A DNA stretch of 64,000 bases, from assembly GCF_013201035.1 (NCBI RefSeq), contig NZ_CP053707.1:1302001-1366000 (forward strand), given 5' to 3'. The position numbers and the translations under genes are program-made. Numbering within the stretch: position 1 is the first letter of the stretch; every line of letters begins with the position of its first letter. The notes beneath the pieces are model-generated. The model did not search any database and had not been told where the DNA came from. It worked only from the letters and a program-made list of their open reading frames with translations. Below are positions 54,692 to 62,099 of this stretch, piece after piece. Source of the DNA: Arthrobacter sp. NEB 688. GTDB lineage: Bacteria > Actinomycetota > Actinomycetes > Actinomycetales > Dermatophilaceae.

Positions 54692-56224
54692 TCAGTCGCG
54701 GACGCGGCTGCGCGCCAGCCGGACCCGCTCCGGCGTGTGCAGCCGCACGAGCACCCGCGTCGTCGACGCCGGGATGCGCCCCGGCGTCGCGTAGGAGACG
54801 AGCACGGCCGTCGCGAAGGCGAGCGGCACGGCCCAGAGCGCGGGGTTCGCGAGGAGCGCGGCGGGCCATCCACCGAGGTGGCTCGTCGTCATGGTCAGGG
54901 CGAGCGCGGCGACGGTCGCGCCGCCCCCGACGAGCAGCCCGGCCATCGCCCCGGTCGTCGACAGCCGCCGCCACCAGACCCCGAGCATGATGAGCGGCGC
55001 GAACGTGGCGGCGGCCACGGCGAAGGCGAGACCGACGGTGGTCGCGACGCCGAGCGGCTCGGCGACCCGGCTGACGACGTAGGGGATGAGGACGCCGACG
55101 ACGGCGGCGAACCGGAAGCCGCGCACGCCCGGGGCGTCCCCGCCGGTGAAGCGCGCGAGGCGGGGCCGCAGCAGCTCCTGGTCGATGACGCCGGTCACCG
55201 ACATCGCCAGGCCCGAGGCCGTCGACAGGAACGCCGCGAAGGCGCCGCCGGCGAGCATCGCGGTGAGGACGTCGCCGCCGAGGCCGCCGACGAGCTCGCC
55301 GGGCAGCCGGAGCACGACGGAGTCCGAGCGCATCCCGTCGGGCAGCTCGGGGAAGGCGACCCGGCCGAGGGCGCCGTACACCGGCGGGAGCAGGTAGAAG
55401 ACGCCGAGCAGCGCGATGACGGAGACGGTCGTGCGGCGCGCGCCGACGCCGTCGGGGTTGGTGTAGTAGCGGACGAGGACGTGCGGCAGGCCCATCGTGC
55501 CGAGGCAGAGGGCGAGGACGGTCGAGGCGTTGCGGTAGACCGGGTGGTCCTCGGGGCCGGTGGGCGTCAGCGGGATGCTCCACTCCGGCGGGACGACCGG
55601 CGCCGGGTGCCCGTCGCGGAACCACAGGAGCAGCAGGACGAACGCCGGCACCGCGAGGGCGGTCAGCTTGACCCAGTACTGCACGGCCTGGACGAAGGTG
55701 ATCGAGCGCATCCCGCCGGCGCCGACGGCGGCGGCGATGACGACCATGACGACGAGCCCGCCGACCCACTCGGGGGCGCCGGTCACGAGGGTGAGCGTCA
55801 GGCTCGCGCCCTGGAACTGCGGCACGAGGTAGAGCCACCCGATGGCGAGCACGAGCAGCGACGAGACGCGCCGGATCGCCTTGGACCCCAGGCGGGCCTC
55901 GGCGAAGTCGGGGAGCGTGTAGGCGCCGGAGCGGCGCATCGGGGCGGCGACCATCACGAGGAGCACGAGGTAGCCGAGGGTGTACCCGACCGGCAGCCAC
56001 AGCAGGTCGACGCCCCCGCCGTAGACGAGCCCCGCGACGCCGAGGAAGCTCGCCGCCGACAGGTACTCGCCGCCGATGGCGGAGGCGTTGAGGCGCGGCG
56101 AGACCGTGCGGCCGGCGACGTAGAAGTCGCTCGTGCGGCGCGAGAGGCGCAGCCCGAGGCCGCCGACGGCCAGCGTCGTGAGGCACACGGCGACGACGGC
56201 GGCGAGCGACAGCGGCTGGCTCAC
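54692..56224 (-). CDS. Sodium/solute symporter, ActP/MctC-like (second copy)
   Basis: A 510-residue SSS transporter with about thirteen membrane helices. SDFYVAGRTVSPRLNASAIGGEYLSAASFLGVAG and TMGLPHVLVRYYTNP are clear ActP/MctC family marks, but the protein is distinct from the copy at 49906. The GTG start overlaps the stop codon of a small membrane protein gene by 4 bp. It is the last gene of an operon that begins with LytS and LytR, so it is probably induced by an external carboxylate sensed by that pair. Confidence 0.9.
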   Translation of the reverse strand: MSQPLSLAAVVAVCLTTLAVGGLGLRLSRRTSDFYVAGRTVSPRLNASAIGGEYLSAASFLGVAGLVYGGGVDLLWLPVGYTLGYLVLLVMVAAPMRRSGAYTLPDFAEARLGSKAIRRVSSLLVLAIGWLYLVPQFQGASLTLTLVTGAPEWVGGLVVMVVIAAAVGAGGMRSITFVQAVQYWVKLTALAVPAFVLLLLWFRDGHPAPVVPPEWSIPLTPTGPEDHPVYRNASTVLALCLGTMGLPHVLVRYYTNPDGVGARRTTVSVIALLGVFYLLPPVYGALGRVAFPELPDGMRSDSVVLRLPGELVGGLGGDVLTAMLAGGAFAAFLSTASGLAMSVTGVIDQELLRPRLARFTGGDAPGVRGFRFAAVVGVLIPYVVSRVAEPLGVATTVGLAFAVAAATFAPLIMLGVWWRRLSTTGAMAGLLVGGGATVAALALTMTTSHLGGWPAALLANPALWAVPLAFATAVLVSYATPGRIPASTTRVLVRLHTPERVRLARSRVRD

Positions 56225-56601
56225 GGGTCCTCGACGACGTCGACGAAGTCGGACTCGACCCGCTCGCTCTGGCGGGTGTACCAGCGCGCGAGCACCCACG
56301 CCGCCGGGTAGACGGCCACCCCGAGGACGAGCCACGCGAAGGGGATGCCGACGACCGTCACCGCGCGGGTCGCCGGCACGAGCAGCAGCACGAGCGGCAG
56401 CGCGGTCAGGCCCGCGACGGTGATCGCGAGCACGGCCAGCGAGAGGCGCAGCTGCGCGCGCATCAGGCCCTCGAGGTAGACGTCGCCGAGCTCGGTCTGC
56501 TCGTCGATGTCGCGGGCCGGCGGGCGCGAGCGCATCGGCGACGCCCCGCGGCGCGAGCTCGTGACCCGCACCCGCGGCGGGGGCTGCGCGGGCGTGCTCA
56601 T
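56221..56601 (-). CDS. Small two-TM protein upstream of SSS symporter (DUF485-like role)
   Basis: A 126-residue protein with a basic, Arg/Ser/Pro-rich N terminus, an acidic stretch, two membrane helices (about residues 55-78 and 86-105) and a C-terminal acidic tail ending VVEDP. Size, topology and position match the DUF485 partner of ActP, though its sequence diverges from the DUF485 protein at 51558. It starts 5 bp after the lytR-type stop codon and overlaps the symporter start. I infer an accessory subunit of the transporter. Confidence 0.75.
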   Translation of the reverse strand: MSTPAQPPPRVRVTSSRRGASPMRSRPPARDIDEQTELGDVYLEGLMRAQLRLSLAVLAITVAGLTALPLVLLLVPATRAVTVVGIPFAWLVLGVAVYPAAWVLARWYTRQSERVESDFVDVVEDP

Positions 56602-56606
56602 CCCCG

Positions 56607-57389
56607 TCAGTCCCCGGGCTGGCGCTCGCCGACGGGGCGGCGCAGGAGGGTGTCGCGCAGCTCCTTGGTGTGCCGGCGGCTCACCTGGAGCTCGACCTGC
56701 CCGACGACGACCGAGCAGCGGCCGTGGTCCATCCGGACGGCCGAGACGTGGGGCAGCGCGACGAGGGTGCTGCGGTGGATCCGGACGAACCCGAAGTCCG
56801 CCCACTTCTCCTCGAGCAGGCTGAGCGGCACCCGGACGAGGTGGCTGCCGGTGTCGGTGTGCAGCCGGGCGTAGTCGCCGTGCGCCTGGGCGTAGCGGAT
56901 CTGGCTGCGCGTGATGAACCGGGTGACCCCGCCGAGCTCGACGGGGATGGTCTCGTCTTCGACCACCGCTGCGGCGCTGGCCGGTTCGGGCGCCGGACGG
57001 GCGGTGCCGCGCTCGCGCTGCTCGACGACGCGGCGCACGGCCTCGGCGATGCGCTGCTCGCGCACGGGCTTCATGACGTAGTCGGTGACGTCGAGCGCGA
57101 AGGCGTCGACGGCGTGGCGCTCGTGCGCGGTGACGAAGACGACCTGGGGCCGCTCGGTGAAGCGCGAGATGACGCGCGCGAGGGCCATCCCGTCCAGGCC
57201 CGGCATCGAGATGTCGCTGAAGACGACGTCGACGTCGCGGGCGTCGAGCACCTGCAGGGCCTCGGTGCCGCTGGTGGCGGTGATGACCTCGGCGACCCGC
57301 TCGTCGCGGCCGACGAGGTACCCGAGCTCGGACAGCGCGGGGAGCTCGTCGTCGACGACGAGCACCACCAGCCCCCGCTCCGTGGACAT
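56607..57389 (-). CDS. LytTR family response regulator
   Basis: A 260-residue regulator. The receiver has the acidic pair D13-D14, phosphoacceptor Asp59 (VVFSDISMPGLDG) and a Lys in DYVMKPV. A linker leads to a LytTR DNA-binding domain (about residues 145-245), with IRYAQAHGDYARLHT and FVRIHRSTLVAL typical. ATG 57389 is seven bases after TAGGCT on the minus strand. It is encoded between the LytS-type kinase and the transporter genes; this layout resembles the pyruvate-sensing BtsSR/YpdAB systems that regulate a carboxylate transporter. Confidence 0.9.
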   Translation of the reverse strand: MSTERGLVVLVVDDELPALSELGYLVGRDERVAEVITATSGTEALQVLDARDVDVVFSDISMPGLDGMALARVISRFTERPQVVFVTAHERHAVDAFALDVTDYVMKPVREQRIAEAVRRVVEQRERGTARPAPEPASAAAVVEDETIPVELGGVTRFITRSQIRYAQAHGDYARLHTDTGSHLVRVPLSLLEEKWADFGFVRIHRSTLVALPHVSAVRMDHGRCSVVVGQVELQVSRRHTKELRDTLLRRPVGERQPGD

Positions 57390-57412
57390 GCCGGGCAGCC
57401 TACGGCCAGCGG

Positions 57413-58609
57413 TCAGGATTGTGCGTGCACCCCGGGTGCGAACTTCGGCACACGGAAGCTGACCCGCGTCCCGGCCCCCGGGGCGGTCTCGACGACCAGC
57501 CCGAACTCGTCGCCGTACACCTGCCGCAGCCGCGCGTCGACGTTGCCCAGGCCCACCGAGTCGGTCGCGCGCGCGCCGTCGAGGATGGTGCGGACGTGCT
57601 CGGGGTCGGTGCCGACGCCGTCGTCCTCGATGGCGATCTCGGCCTCGGTGCCGAGGTCGGTCGCGGTGATGCTCACGTGGCCCGGGCCCTCCTTCGTCGC
57701 GAGCCCGTGACGGACCGCGTTCTCCACCAACGGCTGCACCGCGAGGTAGGGGACGGTGACGGTGAGGACCTCGGGCGCGACGAGCAGCGACACCTGGAGG
57801 CGGTCGCCGAAGCGCGCCTGCTCGAGCACGAGGTAGCGCTCGACGTTGCGCAGCTCCTCGGCGAGGGTCGTGAAGGTGCCGCCGGTGCGCAGCGCGTACC
57901 GGGTGAAGTCGGCGAAGTCGAGCAGCAGCTCGCGGGCGCGGTCGGGGTCGGTGCGCACGAAGGAGGCGATCGCGGCGAGGCTGTTGTAGATGAAGTGCGG
58001 GCTGATCTGCGCCCGCAGCGCCCGCAGCTCGGCCTCGACGACCTGCCCCCGGGTGCGCGCGAGCTCGGCGAGGGCCAGCTGGCTCGACACCCACGCGGCG
58101 ACCTCCTGGGTCGCGCGGGTCAGGCCGGGGGAGGAGTACGCGGTCCACGCGGTGAGCGTGCCGACGACGAGGTCGTCCGAGACGAGCGGCGCCGTGACGG
58201 CCATCCGCACCGGGCAGTCGGGGTCGGAGCAGCCGACGGCGTCGGGGCCGTGCGCGACGGTGCGCCCCGTCTCGAGGGTCTGCTCGCCGAGGGCGACGGC
58301 GAGGTCGCGGTGGTGCTCGCCGGTGCCGGTCCACGACAGGACGCTGCCGGGCGTCGCGAGCGAGACGGCGTGCGCCCCGAGGATGGAGAGCAGGTGGCGG
58401 CCGGCGCGCTCGGCCGACTCGGGGGTCAGGCCGTCCGCGAGGTGGCGCGACGCGAGCGAGGCGGTGTGCAGCGTGGCGTACGTGGCGCGGTCGGTCTCGG
58501 AGATGAAGCCGCGCCGGCGGCTGCGCCGCAGGAGGGCGACGCCGAGCCAGAGCAGCAGCATCGTCCCGGCGACGAGCACCGCCGTCGGCCAGTGGATGCT
58601 GCCCGTCAT
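57413..58609 (-). CDS. LytS-like sensor histidine kinase with GAF domain
   Basis: A 398-residue kinase with one N-terminal membrane helix (residues 8-28), a GAF-like domain (about 45-180) and a His_kinase domain with His205 in QISPHFIYNSL, then an ATPase domain (VENAVRHGL, GVGLGNV-type loop). The GAF region contains Cys127 and Cys132 in GCSDPDCPVR, which might sense redox or bind metal. ATG 58609 lies six bases after TAGGGT (minus strand), so an in-frame GTG at 58615 is less likely. First gene of the sensor-regulator-transporter operon. Confidence 0.9.
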   Translation of the reverse strand: MTGSIHWPTAVLVAGTMLLLWLGVALLRRSRRRGFISETDRATYATLHTASLASRHLADGLTPESAERAGRHLLSILGAHAVSLATPGSVLSWTGTGEHHRDLAVALGEQTLETGRTVAHGPDAVGCSDPDCPVRMAVTAPLVSDDLVVGTLTAWTAYSSPGLTRATQEVAAWVSSQLALAELARTRGQVVEAELRALRAQISPHFIYNSLAAIASFVRTDPDRARELLLDFADFTRYALRTGGTFTTLAEELRNVERYLVLEQARFGDRLQVSLLVAPEVLTVTVPYLAVQPLVENAVRHGLATKEGPGHVSITATDLGTEAEIAIEDDGVGTDPEHVRTILDGARATDSVGLGNVDARLRQVYGDEFGLVVETAPGAGTRVSFRVPKFAPGVHAQS

Positions 58610-58666
58610 GGGCACACCCTAGGCTCGCGGGGTCCGGTGCGGCAGAGCGACGAAGAGGTGTGGTCC

Positions 58667-59539
58667 GTGGGTGAGCTCGACGAGGTGCTGCGGCTGACGT
58701 GGCCGGACGGGCCGGAGGCGGCGAGGGGTGCCGAGGCCGTGGGGGTCGGCGAGCTCGGCGACGGCTGGGTCGTCGGTGCCGCGGTCAACGGGGGCGTGCT
58801 CATGGCGCTCGGCGTGCGTGCGCTCGTCGAGGGGCCGGTGGGCGCGGGGCATCCCGACGTCCTCGCGTGGAGCACGTTCTTCCTCTCGGCGGCGCAGCCC
58901 GGCCCGGTCGAGGCGCGCGCCGAGGTGCTGCGGGTCGGCCGCTCCGTGTCGACCGGCGCCGTGCGCCTGCTGCAGGACGGCGGTGACGGCCCGGTCGAGC
59001 GGGCGCGGGTCACGGCCACGCTCGGCGACCTCTCCGTGACCGCCGAGCCCGGCCACCGCTGGCCGGCCGCCCCCGCGATGCCGCCGCCAGAGGCCTGCGT
59101 GCCCGCGCGGCGCGAGGCCGGCGGCCCCGGCGAGGCCATCACGCTGCTCGACCGGCTCGACGTGCGGGTCGCTCCCGCGACGGCCGGGTTCGCGGTGGGC
59201 CGCCCGACCGGCCGCGGCGAGCTGCGCGCCTGGGTGCGGATGGCCGACGGGCGCGAGCCCGACGTGACGATGCTGCCCTTCGTCGTCGACTGCCTCATGC
59301 CGGTGGCCTTCGACCTCGGCGTCGCCGGGTGGGCACCGACCTACGAGATGAGCGGGCAGGTGCTCGGCCGGCCCGCGCCGGGGTGGCTGCAGGTCGCCCT
59401 GCGCGCGGACGCGGTCGCGGGGTCGGTGTACGTCGAGGATGCCGACGTCTGGGACTCGACCGGGCGCCTGGTCGCCCGCGCCCGGCAGCTGGCGGGCATC
59501 CGGGTCCCGGCCGGGGGCCTCGTCACCCCCGCTGGCTAG
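58667..59539 (+). CDS. Thioesterase family protein (TesB-like double hotdog)
   Basis: A 290-residue protein with two hotdog-like halves. The first has GWVVGAAVNGGVLMALGVRALVEG and LSAAQPGPVEARAEVLRVGRSVSTGAVRL, the second WVRMADGREPD and TYEMSGQVLGRPAPGWLQV. The pattern (NGG, then LRxGRS) is that of acyl-CoA thioesterase II-like proteins in actinobacteria. It would hydrolyse acyl-CoA. GTG 58667 is preceded by GAAGAGG; an upstream in-frame GTG at 58637 is possible. Divergent from lytS. Confidence 0.75.
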   Translation: MGELDEVLRLTWPDGPEAARGAEAVGVGELGDGWVVGAAVNGGVLMALGVRALVEGPVGAGHPDVLAWSTFFLSAAQPGPVEARAEVLRVGRSVSTGAVRLLQDGGDGPVERARVTATLGDLSVTAEPGHRWPAAPAMPPPEACVPARREAGGPGEAITLLDRLDVRVAPATAGFAVGRPTGRGELRAWVRMADGREPDVTMLPFVVDCLMPVAFDLGVAGWAPTYEMSGQVLGRPAPGWLQVALRADAVAGSVYVEDADVWDSTGRLVARARQLAGIRVPAGGLVTPAG

Positions 59540-59548
59540 GCTGCGCGC

Positions 59549-60415
59549 GTGCCTGCTGCCCCGCCGTCCGGCCCCTCGCCCGTCGTCGAGGCCGTCGCCC
59601 GGCTGGCCGAGCTCCCGGGGCTGCCCGAGCAGGTCGAGGCCGCCCGCGAGGCGTGCACCCGGCTGCGCTGGCACAACGCGCTGCGCCGGCGCACCGCCGA
59701 GGCCGCGGCCGAGTCGCGGGTGCGCGGCGCCGTCGCCAGCGCCGGGCTCGAGGGCGCGACCATCCCCCTCGACGCCGTCCGCGACATCGTCCGGGGGGCG
59801 GCCACCTGGTCGCCGGAGCCCGACCCCGTCGAGCGCGTGGCCCGGGGCGCCGTGGCCGCCACCGCCGAGACCGAGCACGTCGAGCCGCTCGTCCTGCGCG
59901 CCCCCGCCCAGGCGCTCGCCCGGCTGCACACCGTCGCCGCCGCCGGCCTCGTCCCCGACGACGCGCTCGGCCGCCCGCGGCTGCCCGACGAGGACTGCGG
60001 CGAGCTGACCGACCTCGGCCCGGCCCCGGCCGCCGCCGAGGTCGCGGTGCGGCTGCGCGCGCTCGGCGAGGTCCTGCTCGCCCTGCCGCGGCTGCCGGTC
60101 GTCGTCGCCGCGGCCGTCGTCCACGCCGAGATCGCCACCGTGCGGCCCTTCGTCCGCGGCAACGCCGTCGTCGCCCGGGCCCTGGACCGCGCGGTCGTCC
60201 ACGCCGGCGGGCTCGACCCGACCGGCGTCGCCGTCACCGAGGCCGGGCACGCCGCCGGGGGAGGGGCGGCCTACCTCGGGGCGCTCGCGGCGTACGGCCG
60301 GGGCGACGCGGTCGGCGTCGGGCTGTGGGTCTCGCACTGCTGCACGGCCGTGCGCGCCGCGGCCGACGAGGGCGCCCTCGTCGCCGACGCCGTGCTCGCC
60401 GGCCGCCTCGGCTGA
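59549..60415 (+). CDS. Degenerate Fic-domain protein
   Basis: A 288-residue helical protein. Residues 192-210 (HAEIATVRPFVRGNAVVAR) align with the Fic active-site motif HPFxxGNGRxxR, but the catalytic His is Arg199, and the second Gly and the Arg of GNGR are replaced by Ala206 and Val207. AMP transfer is therefore unlikely. Residues 64-69 (SAGLEG) match the SxxxEG inhibitory motif of class II Fic proteins. In other actinobacteria this gene is often labelled oxidoreductase, probably wrongly. GTG 59549 is six bases after TAGGCT (59537-59542). It lies next to the tad locus. Confidence 0.75.
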   Translation: MPAAPPSGPSPVVEAVARLAELPGLPEQVEAAREACTRLRWHNALRRRTAEAAAESRVRGAVASAGLEGATIPLDAVRDIVRGAATWSPEPDPVERVARGAVAATAETEHVEPLVLRAPAQALARLHTVAAAGLVPDDALGRPRLPDEDCGELTDLGPAPAAAEVAVRLRALGEVLLALPRLPVVVAAAVVHAEIATVRPFVRGNAVVARALDRAVVHAGGLDPTGVAVTEAGHAAGGGAAYLGALAAYGRGDAVGVGLWVSHCCTAVRAAADEGALVADAVLAGRLG

Positions 60416-60462
60416 GGCCGCGGCCACCCGTTCCCGTCGGGCTCCACGTCGGCCGCGAGTCC

Positions 60463-60491
60463 TTGTGGGCGGCGGTGTGCAGGAGTACAAC
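60463..60491 (+). promoter_or_regulatory. Promoter of candidate structured RNA
   Basis: TTGTGG (60463-60468), 17-bp spacer, TACAAC (60486-60491). Transcription would start around 60496-60498, at the base of the first hairpin. No start codon with a good reading frame follows. Confidence 0.5.
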
Positions 60492-60495
60492 TGGG

Positions 60496-60680
60496 GGTGA
60501 GGGCAGCAGCCCTCACCGAAGACCTACCGCGGACGACGGGTACCCACGCGCGGGCAGTCCACTGATGGACCGGTTGCCGCGGGCTCGTCCCACGGCCACG
60601 GCACGACAGCACGCCTGGTCGCCCGGAGACCGCGGCAGGACGACGCCCTCGTCCGCCCGACGAGGGCGTCGTCGTGCCCG
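60496..60680 (+). ncRNA. Candidate structured RNA, Ms1-like by position
   Basis: About 185 nt with several helices. A 5' hairpin GGTGAGGGC/GCCCTCACC (60496-60504, 60509-60517) opens it. A long-range stem CCTACCGCGG (60523-60532) with CCGCGGCAGG (60630-60639) has one internal mismatch. An inner GTCCA-CTGA-TGGAC hairpin and a terminator at 60640-60672 complete it. It has its own promoter. In mycobacteria the abundant RNA MTS2823/Ms1, which binds core RNA polymerase, lies by my recollection between Rv3661 and Rv3662c, close to the ssd-tad genes, and a homologue is reported at the same place in Streptomyces. Identity as Ms1 is inferred from position and structure only. Confidence 0.55.
60640..60672 (+). 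terminator. Terminator of candidate RNA
   Basis: A perfect 14-bp stem (60640-60653 and 60659-60672) with a 5-nt loop. Confidence 0.75.
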
Positions 60681-60730
60681 GACCGCCACCCGCCCCGGGG
60701 CCGGTGGACGTGTCGGGGTGACCCTGAGAT

Positions 60731-60840
60731 GTCCACGAGACCCCGGTTCCGAGCGGGGGCCTCGTGGACGAACCGGGGTCTCGGGCCCTCCGTGAACGCG
60801 TGCTCAGCGCGTGACCGTAGGCGTTCACGGAAAACCGGGG
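60731..60840. repeat. Interleaved inverted repeats
   Basis: Segment A GTCCACGAG (60731-60739) pairs with 60761-60769, and segment B (60737-60749, 13 bp) pairs with 60770-60782. The order A-B-A'-B' means the two stems exclude each other or form a pseudoknot. A separate 10-bp stem CCGTGAACGC (60790-60799) pairs with 60831-60840. No gene lies here. Confidence 0.7.
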
Positions 60841-60960
60841 ACAAACTGTCGGCATGCGTGGAAGAATCTGGAGGAAACCTACGGATCCCGCATATCTGAG
60901 GACATTCTCAGGTAGTTTTCAGGGGTACGTCTGCCGGGCTTGCGCCCGGGGGCATCCATG
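60841..60960 (+). promoter_or_regulatory. Low-GC leader upstream of the repeat array
   Basis: This 120-bp stretch is clearly less GC-rich than its surroundings and probably contains a promoter. It includes a CTGAG-N6-CTCAG hairpin (60896-60911) and a TAGTTT hexamer (60913-60918). A 35-codon ORF (60854-60961) is present, but its codon use does not fit this genome. Confidence 0.4.
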
Positions 60961-61061
60961 AGTCACGATGTACTCACTCGCTCCCCTTCGGGGTTGAGCG
61001 ACCGGCGAACCGGCTTCTCCCCCCCGGAGCTCGGCTCGCCGACGGCCCCGGTTGTCCCCCC

Positions 61062-61278
61062 GACCGGGGCCGTCCCATGTCCGGATGCTTTTCGCTCATC
61101 CACGCCCCGGGTCGCGGGGACCCCGCCCCCGACCGGGGCCGTCCCATGTCCGGATGTCTTTCGCCCAGCCACGCCCCGGGTCGCGGGGACCCCGCCCCCG
61201 ACCGGGGCCGTCCCATGTCCGGATGTCTTTCGCCCAGCCACGCCCCGGGTCGCGGGGGCCCCGCCCCCGACCGGGGCC
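61062..61278. repeat. 69-bp tandem repeat, three copies plus partial
   Basis: Units start at 61062, 61131 and 61200, with a 10-bp partial unit at 61269. Units 2 and 3 are almost identical; unit 1 differs at a few positions. Each contains CCCATGTCCGGATG and a GC-rich inverted repeat (GGTCG...CGACC with CGGGG/CCCCG inside). The period is a multiple of three, so all frames stay open, but no reading frame has a credible start. It lies 93 bp upstream of ssd. Confidence 0.9.
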
Positions 61279-61280
61279 GG

Positions 61281-61318
61281 TCGTCCACAGGCGCCGCGTC
61301 CCGGCGCGGTCGTCCACA
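61281..61318 (+). promoter_or_regulatory. Two DnaA-box-like 9-mers upstream of ssd
   Basis: TCGTCCACA occurs at 61281-61289 and 61310-61318 in direct orientation, within a longer 12-bp direct repeat. It fits the degenerate high-GC actinobacterial DnaA box (TTGTCCACA with variation at the second base). Binding by DnaA is inference. Confidence 0.5.
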
Positions 61319-61370
61319 GATGCCCAGAGGCCTCTGGTGAGCCGCGTCCCGGGCGCGACAGCCTGCCGTC

Positions 61371-62099
61371 ATGGACACACCCGCACCCCTCCTCCTCGTC
61401 GTCGGCGCGTCCGGCGGCCTGGGCGCCAGCAGCCTCGCCCTCGCCGTCGGACGCCGCCTCGCCGGTGCCCGCGGCGCCGCGACGGTGGTCGACCTCGACA
61501 CCTCCCGCGGCGGCCTCGACGTGACCGCCGGTGTCGAGCACCTGCCCGGCCACCGCTGGCCGGCGCTCGGCGGGCTGCGGGGGGCGGCGCCGGCCCGGCC
61601 GCTCCTCGACGCCCTCCCCGCCGAGGCGCGAGCACGGGTGCTCGCCGCGGCGGGCGCCGCGACCCGCGACCTCGCGCCGGAGGCCGTCGCCGACACCCTT
61701 TCCAGCCTGCTCGGTGCCGGTGAGCCCGTCGTCGTCGACGTCCCCGCCGCCTCCCCCCACCTGGCGACCCTCCTGCCCCGCGCCGCGCTGGTCGTCGTCG
61801 TCACCGGGCTGCAGACGCGCCGGCTCGCCGATGCCGACGCCGTGGTCGGCCACCTCGCGCAGGTCGCCGACGACTGCGTCGACCCGCCCGCCCTGCGCCT
61901 CGTCACCCGGGGCACCCGACCGGCACCGGCGGTCCTCGACGACCTGCGCCATCACCTCGGCGTCCCCCACCTCCACCACGTCCCCGACGACCCGCAGGTC
62001 GAGCGCGAGGCCGAGCGCGGCCTCTGGCCGGGCAGCACCCGCGGCCCGCTGCGCCGGTGCGCCGACGCCGTCGTCTCCGTCCTCGGCGAGGCGTCGTGA
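61371..62099 (+). CDS. ssd: Septum site-determining protein Ssd / CpaE-TadZ-like
   Basis: A 242-residue MinD/ParA-fold protein. The P-loop region GASGGLGASSLALAVG (residues 13-28) keeps the glycines but lacks the signature Lys (KGGxGKT), so ATP hydrolysis is doubtful. VVDLDTSRGGLDVTAGVEH is the switch I equivalent. M. tuberculosis Ssd (Rv3660c) stands at the same place, directly upstream of tadA; in Tad systems this protein (TadZ/CpaE) places the pilus machine at the pole. The ATG lacks a strong ribosome binding site. The next gene overlaps its stop codon by 4 bp. Confidence 0.85.
   Translation: MDTPAPLLLVVGASGGLGASSLALAVGRRLAGARGAATVVDLDTSRGGLDVTAGVEHLPGHRWPALGGLRGAAPARPLLDALPAEARARVLAAAGAATRDLAPEAVADTLSSLLGAGEPVVVDVPAASPHLATLLPRAALVVVVTGLQTRRLADADAVVGHLAQVADDCVDPPALRLVTRGTRPAPAVLDDLRHHLGVPHLHHVPDDPQVEREAERGLWPGSTRGPLRRCADAVVSVLGEAS

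Noticed and set aside
60854-60961. 35-codon ORF with CxxC (YVCRACARGHP) in the low-GC leader
   Set aside because: No ribosome binding site, and third codon positions are not GC-biased as in real genes here. It overlaps the probable promoter region of ssd.
60958-61524. Plus-strand ORF spanning the 69-bp repeats, encoding a 23-residue repeat
   Set aside because: The period is divisible by three, so every frame stays open through the array. The frame overlaps ssd by about 150 bp and has no ribosome binding site; ssd has clear homology.
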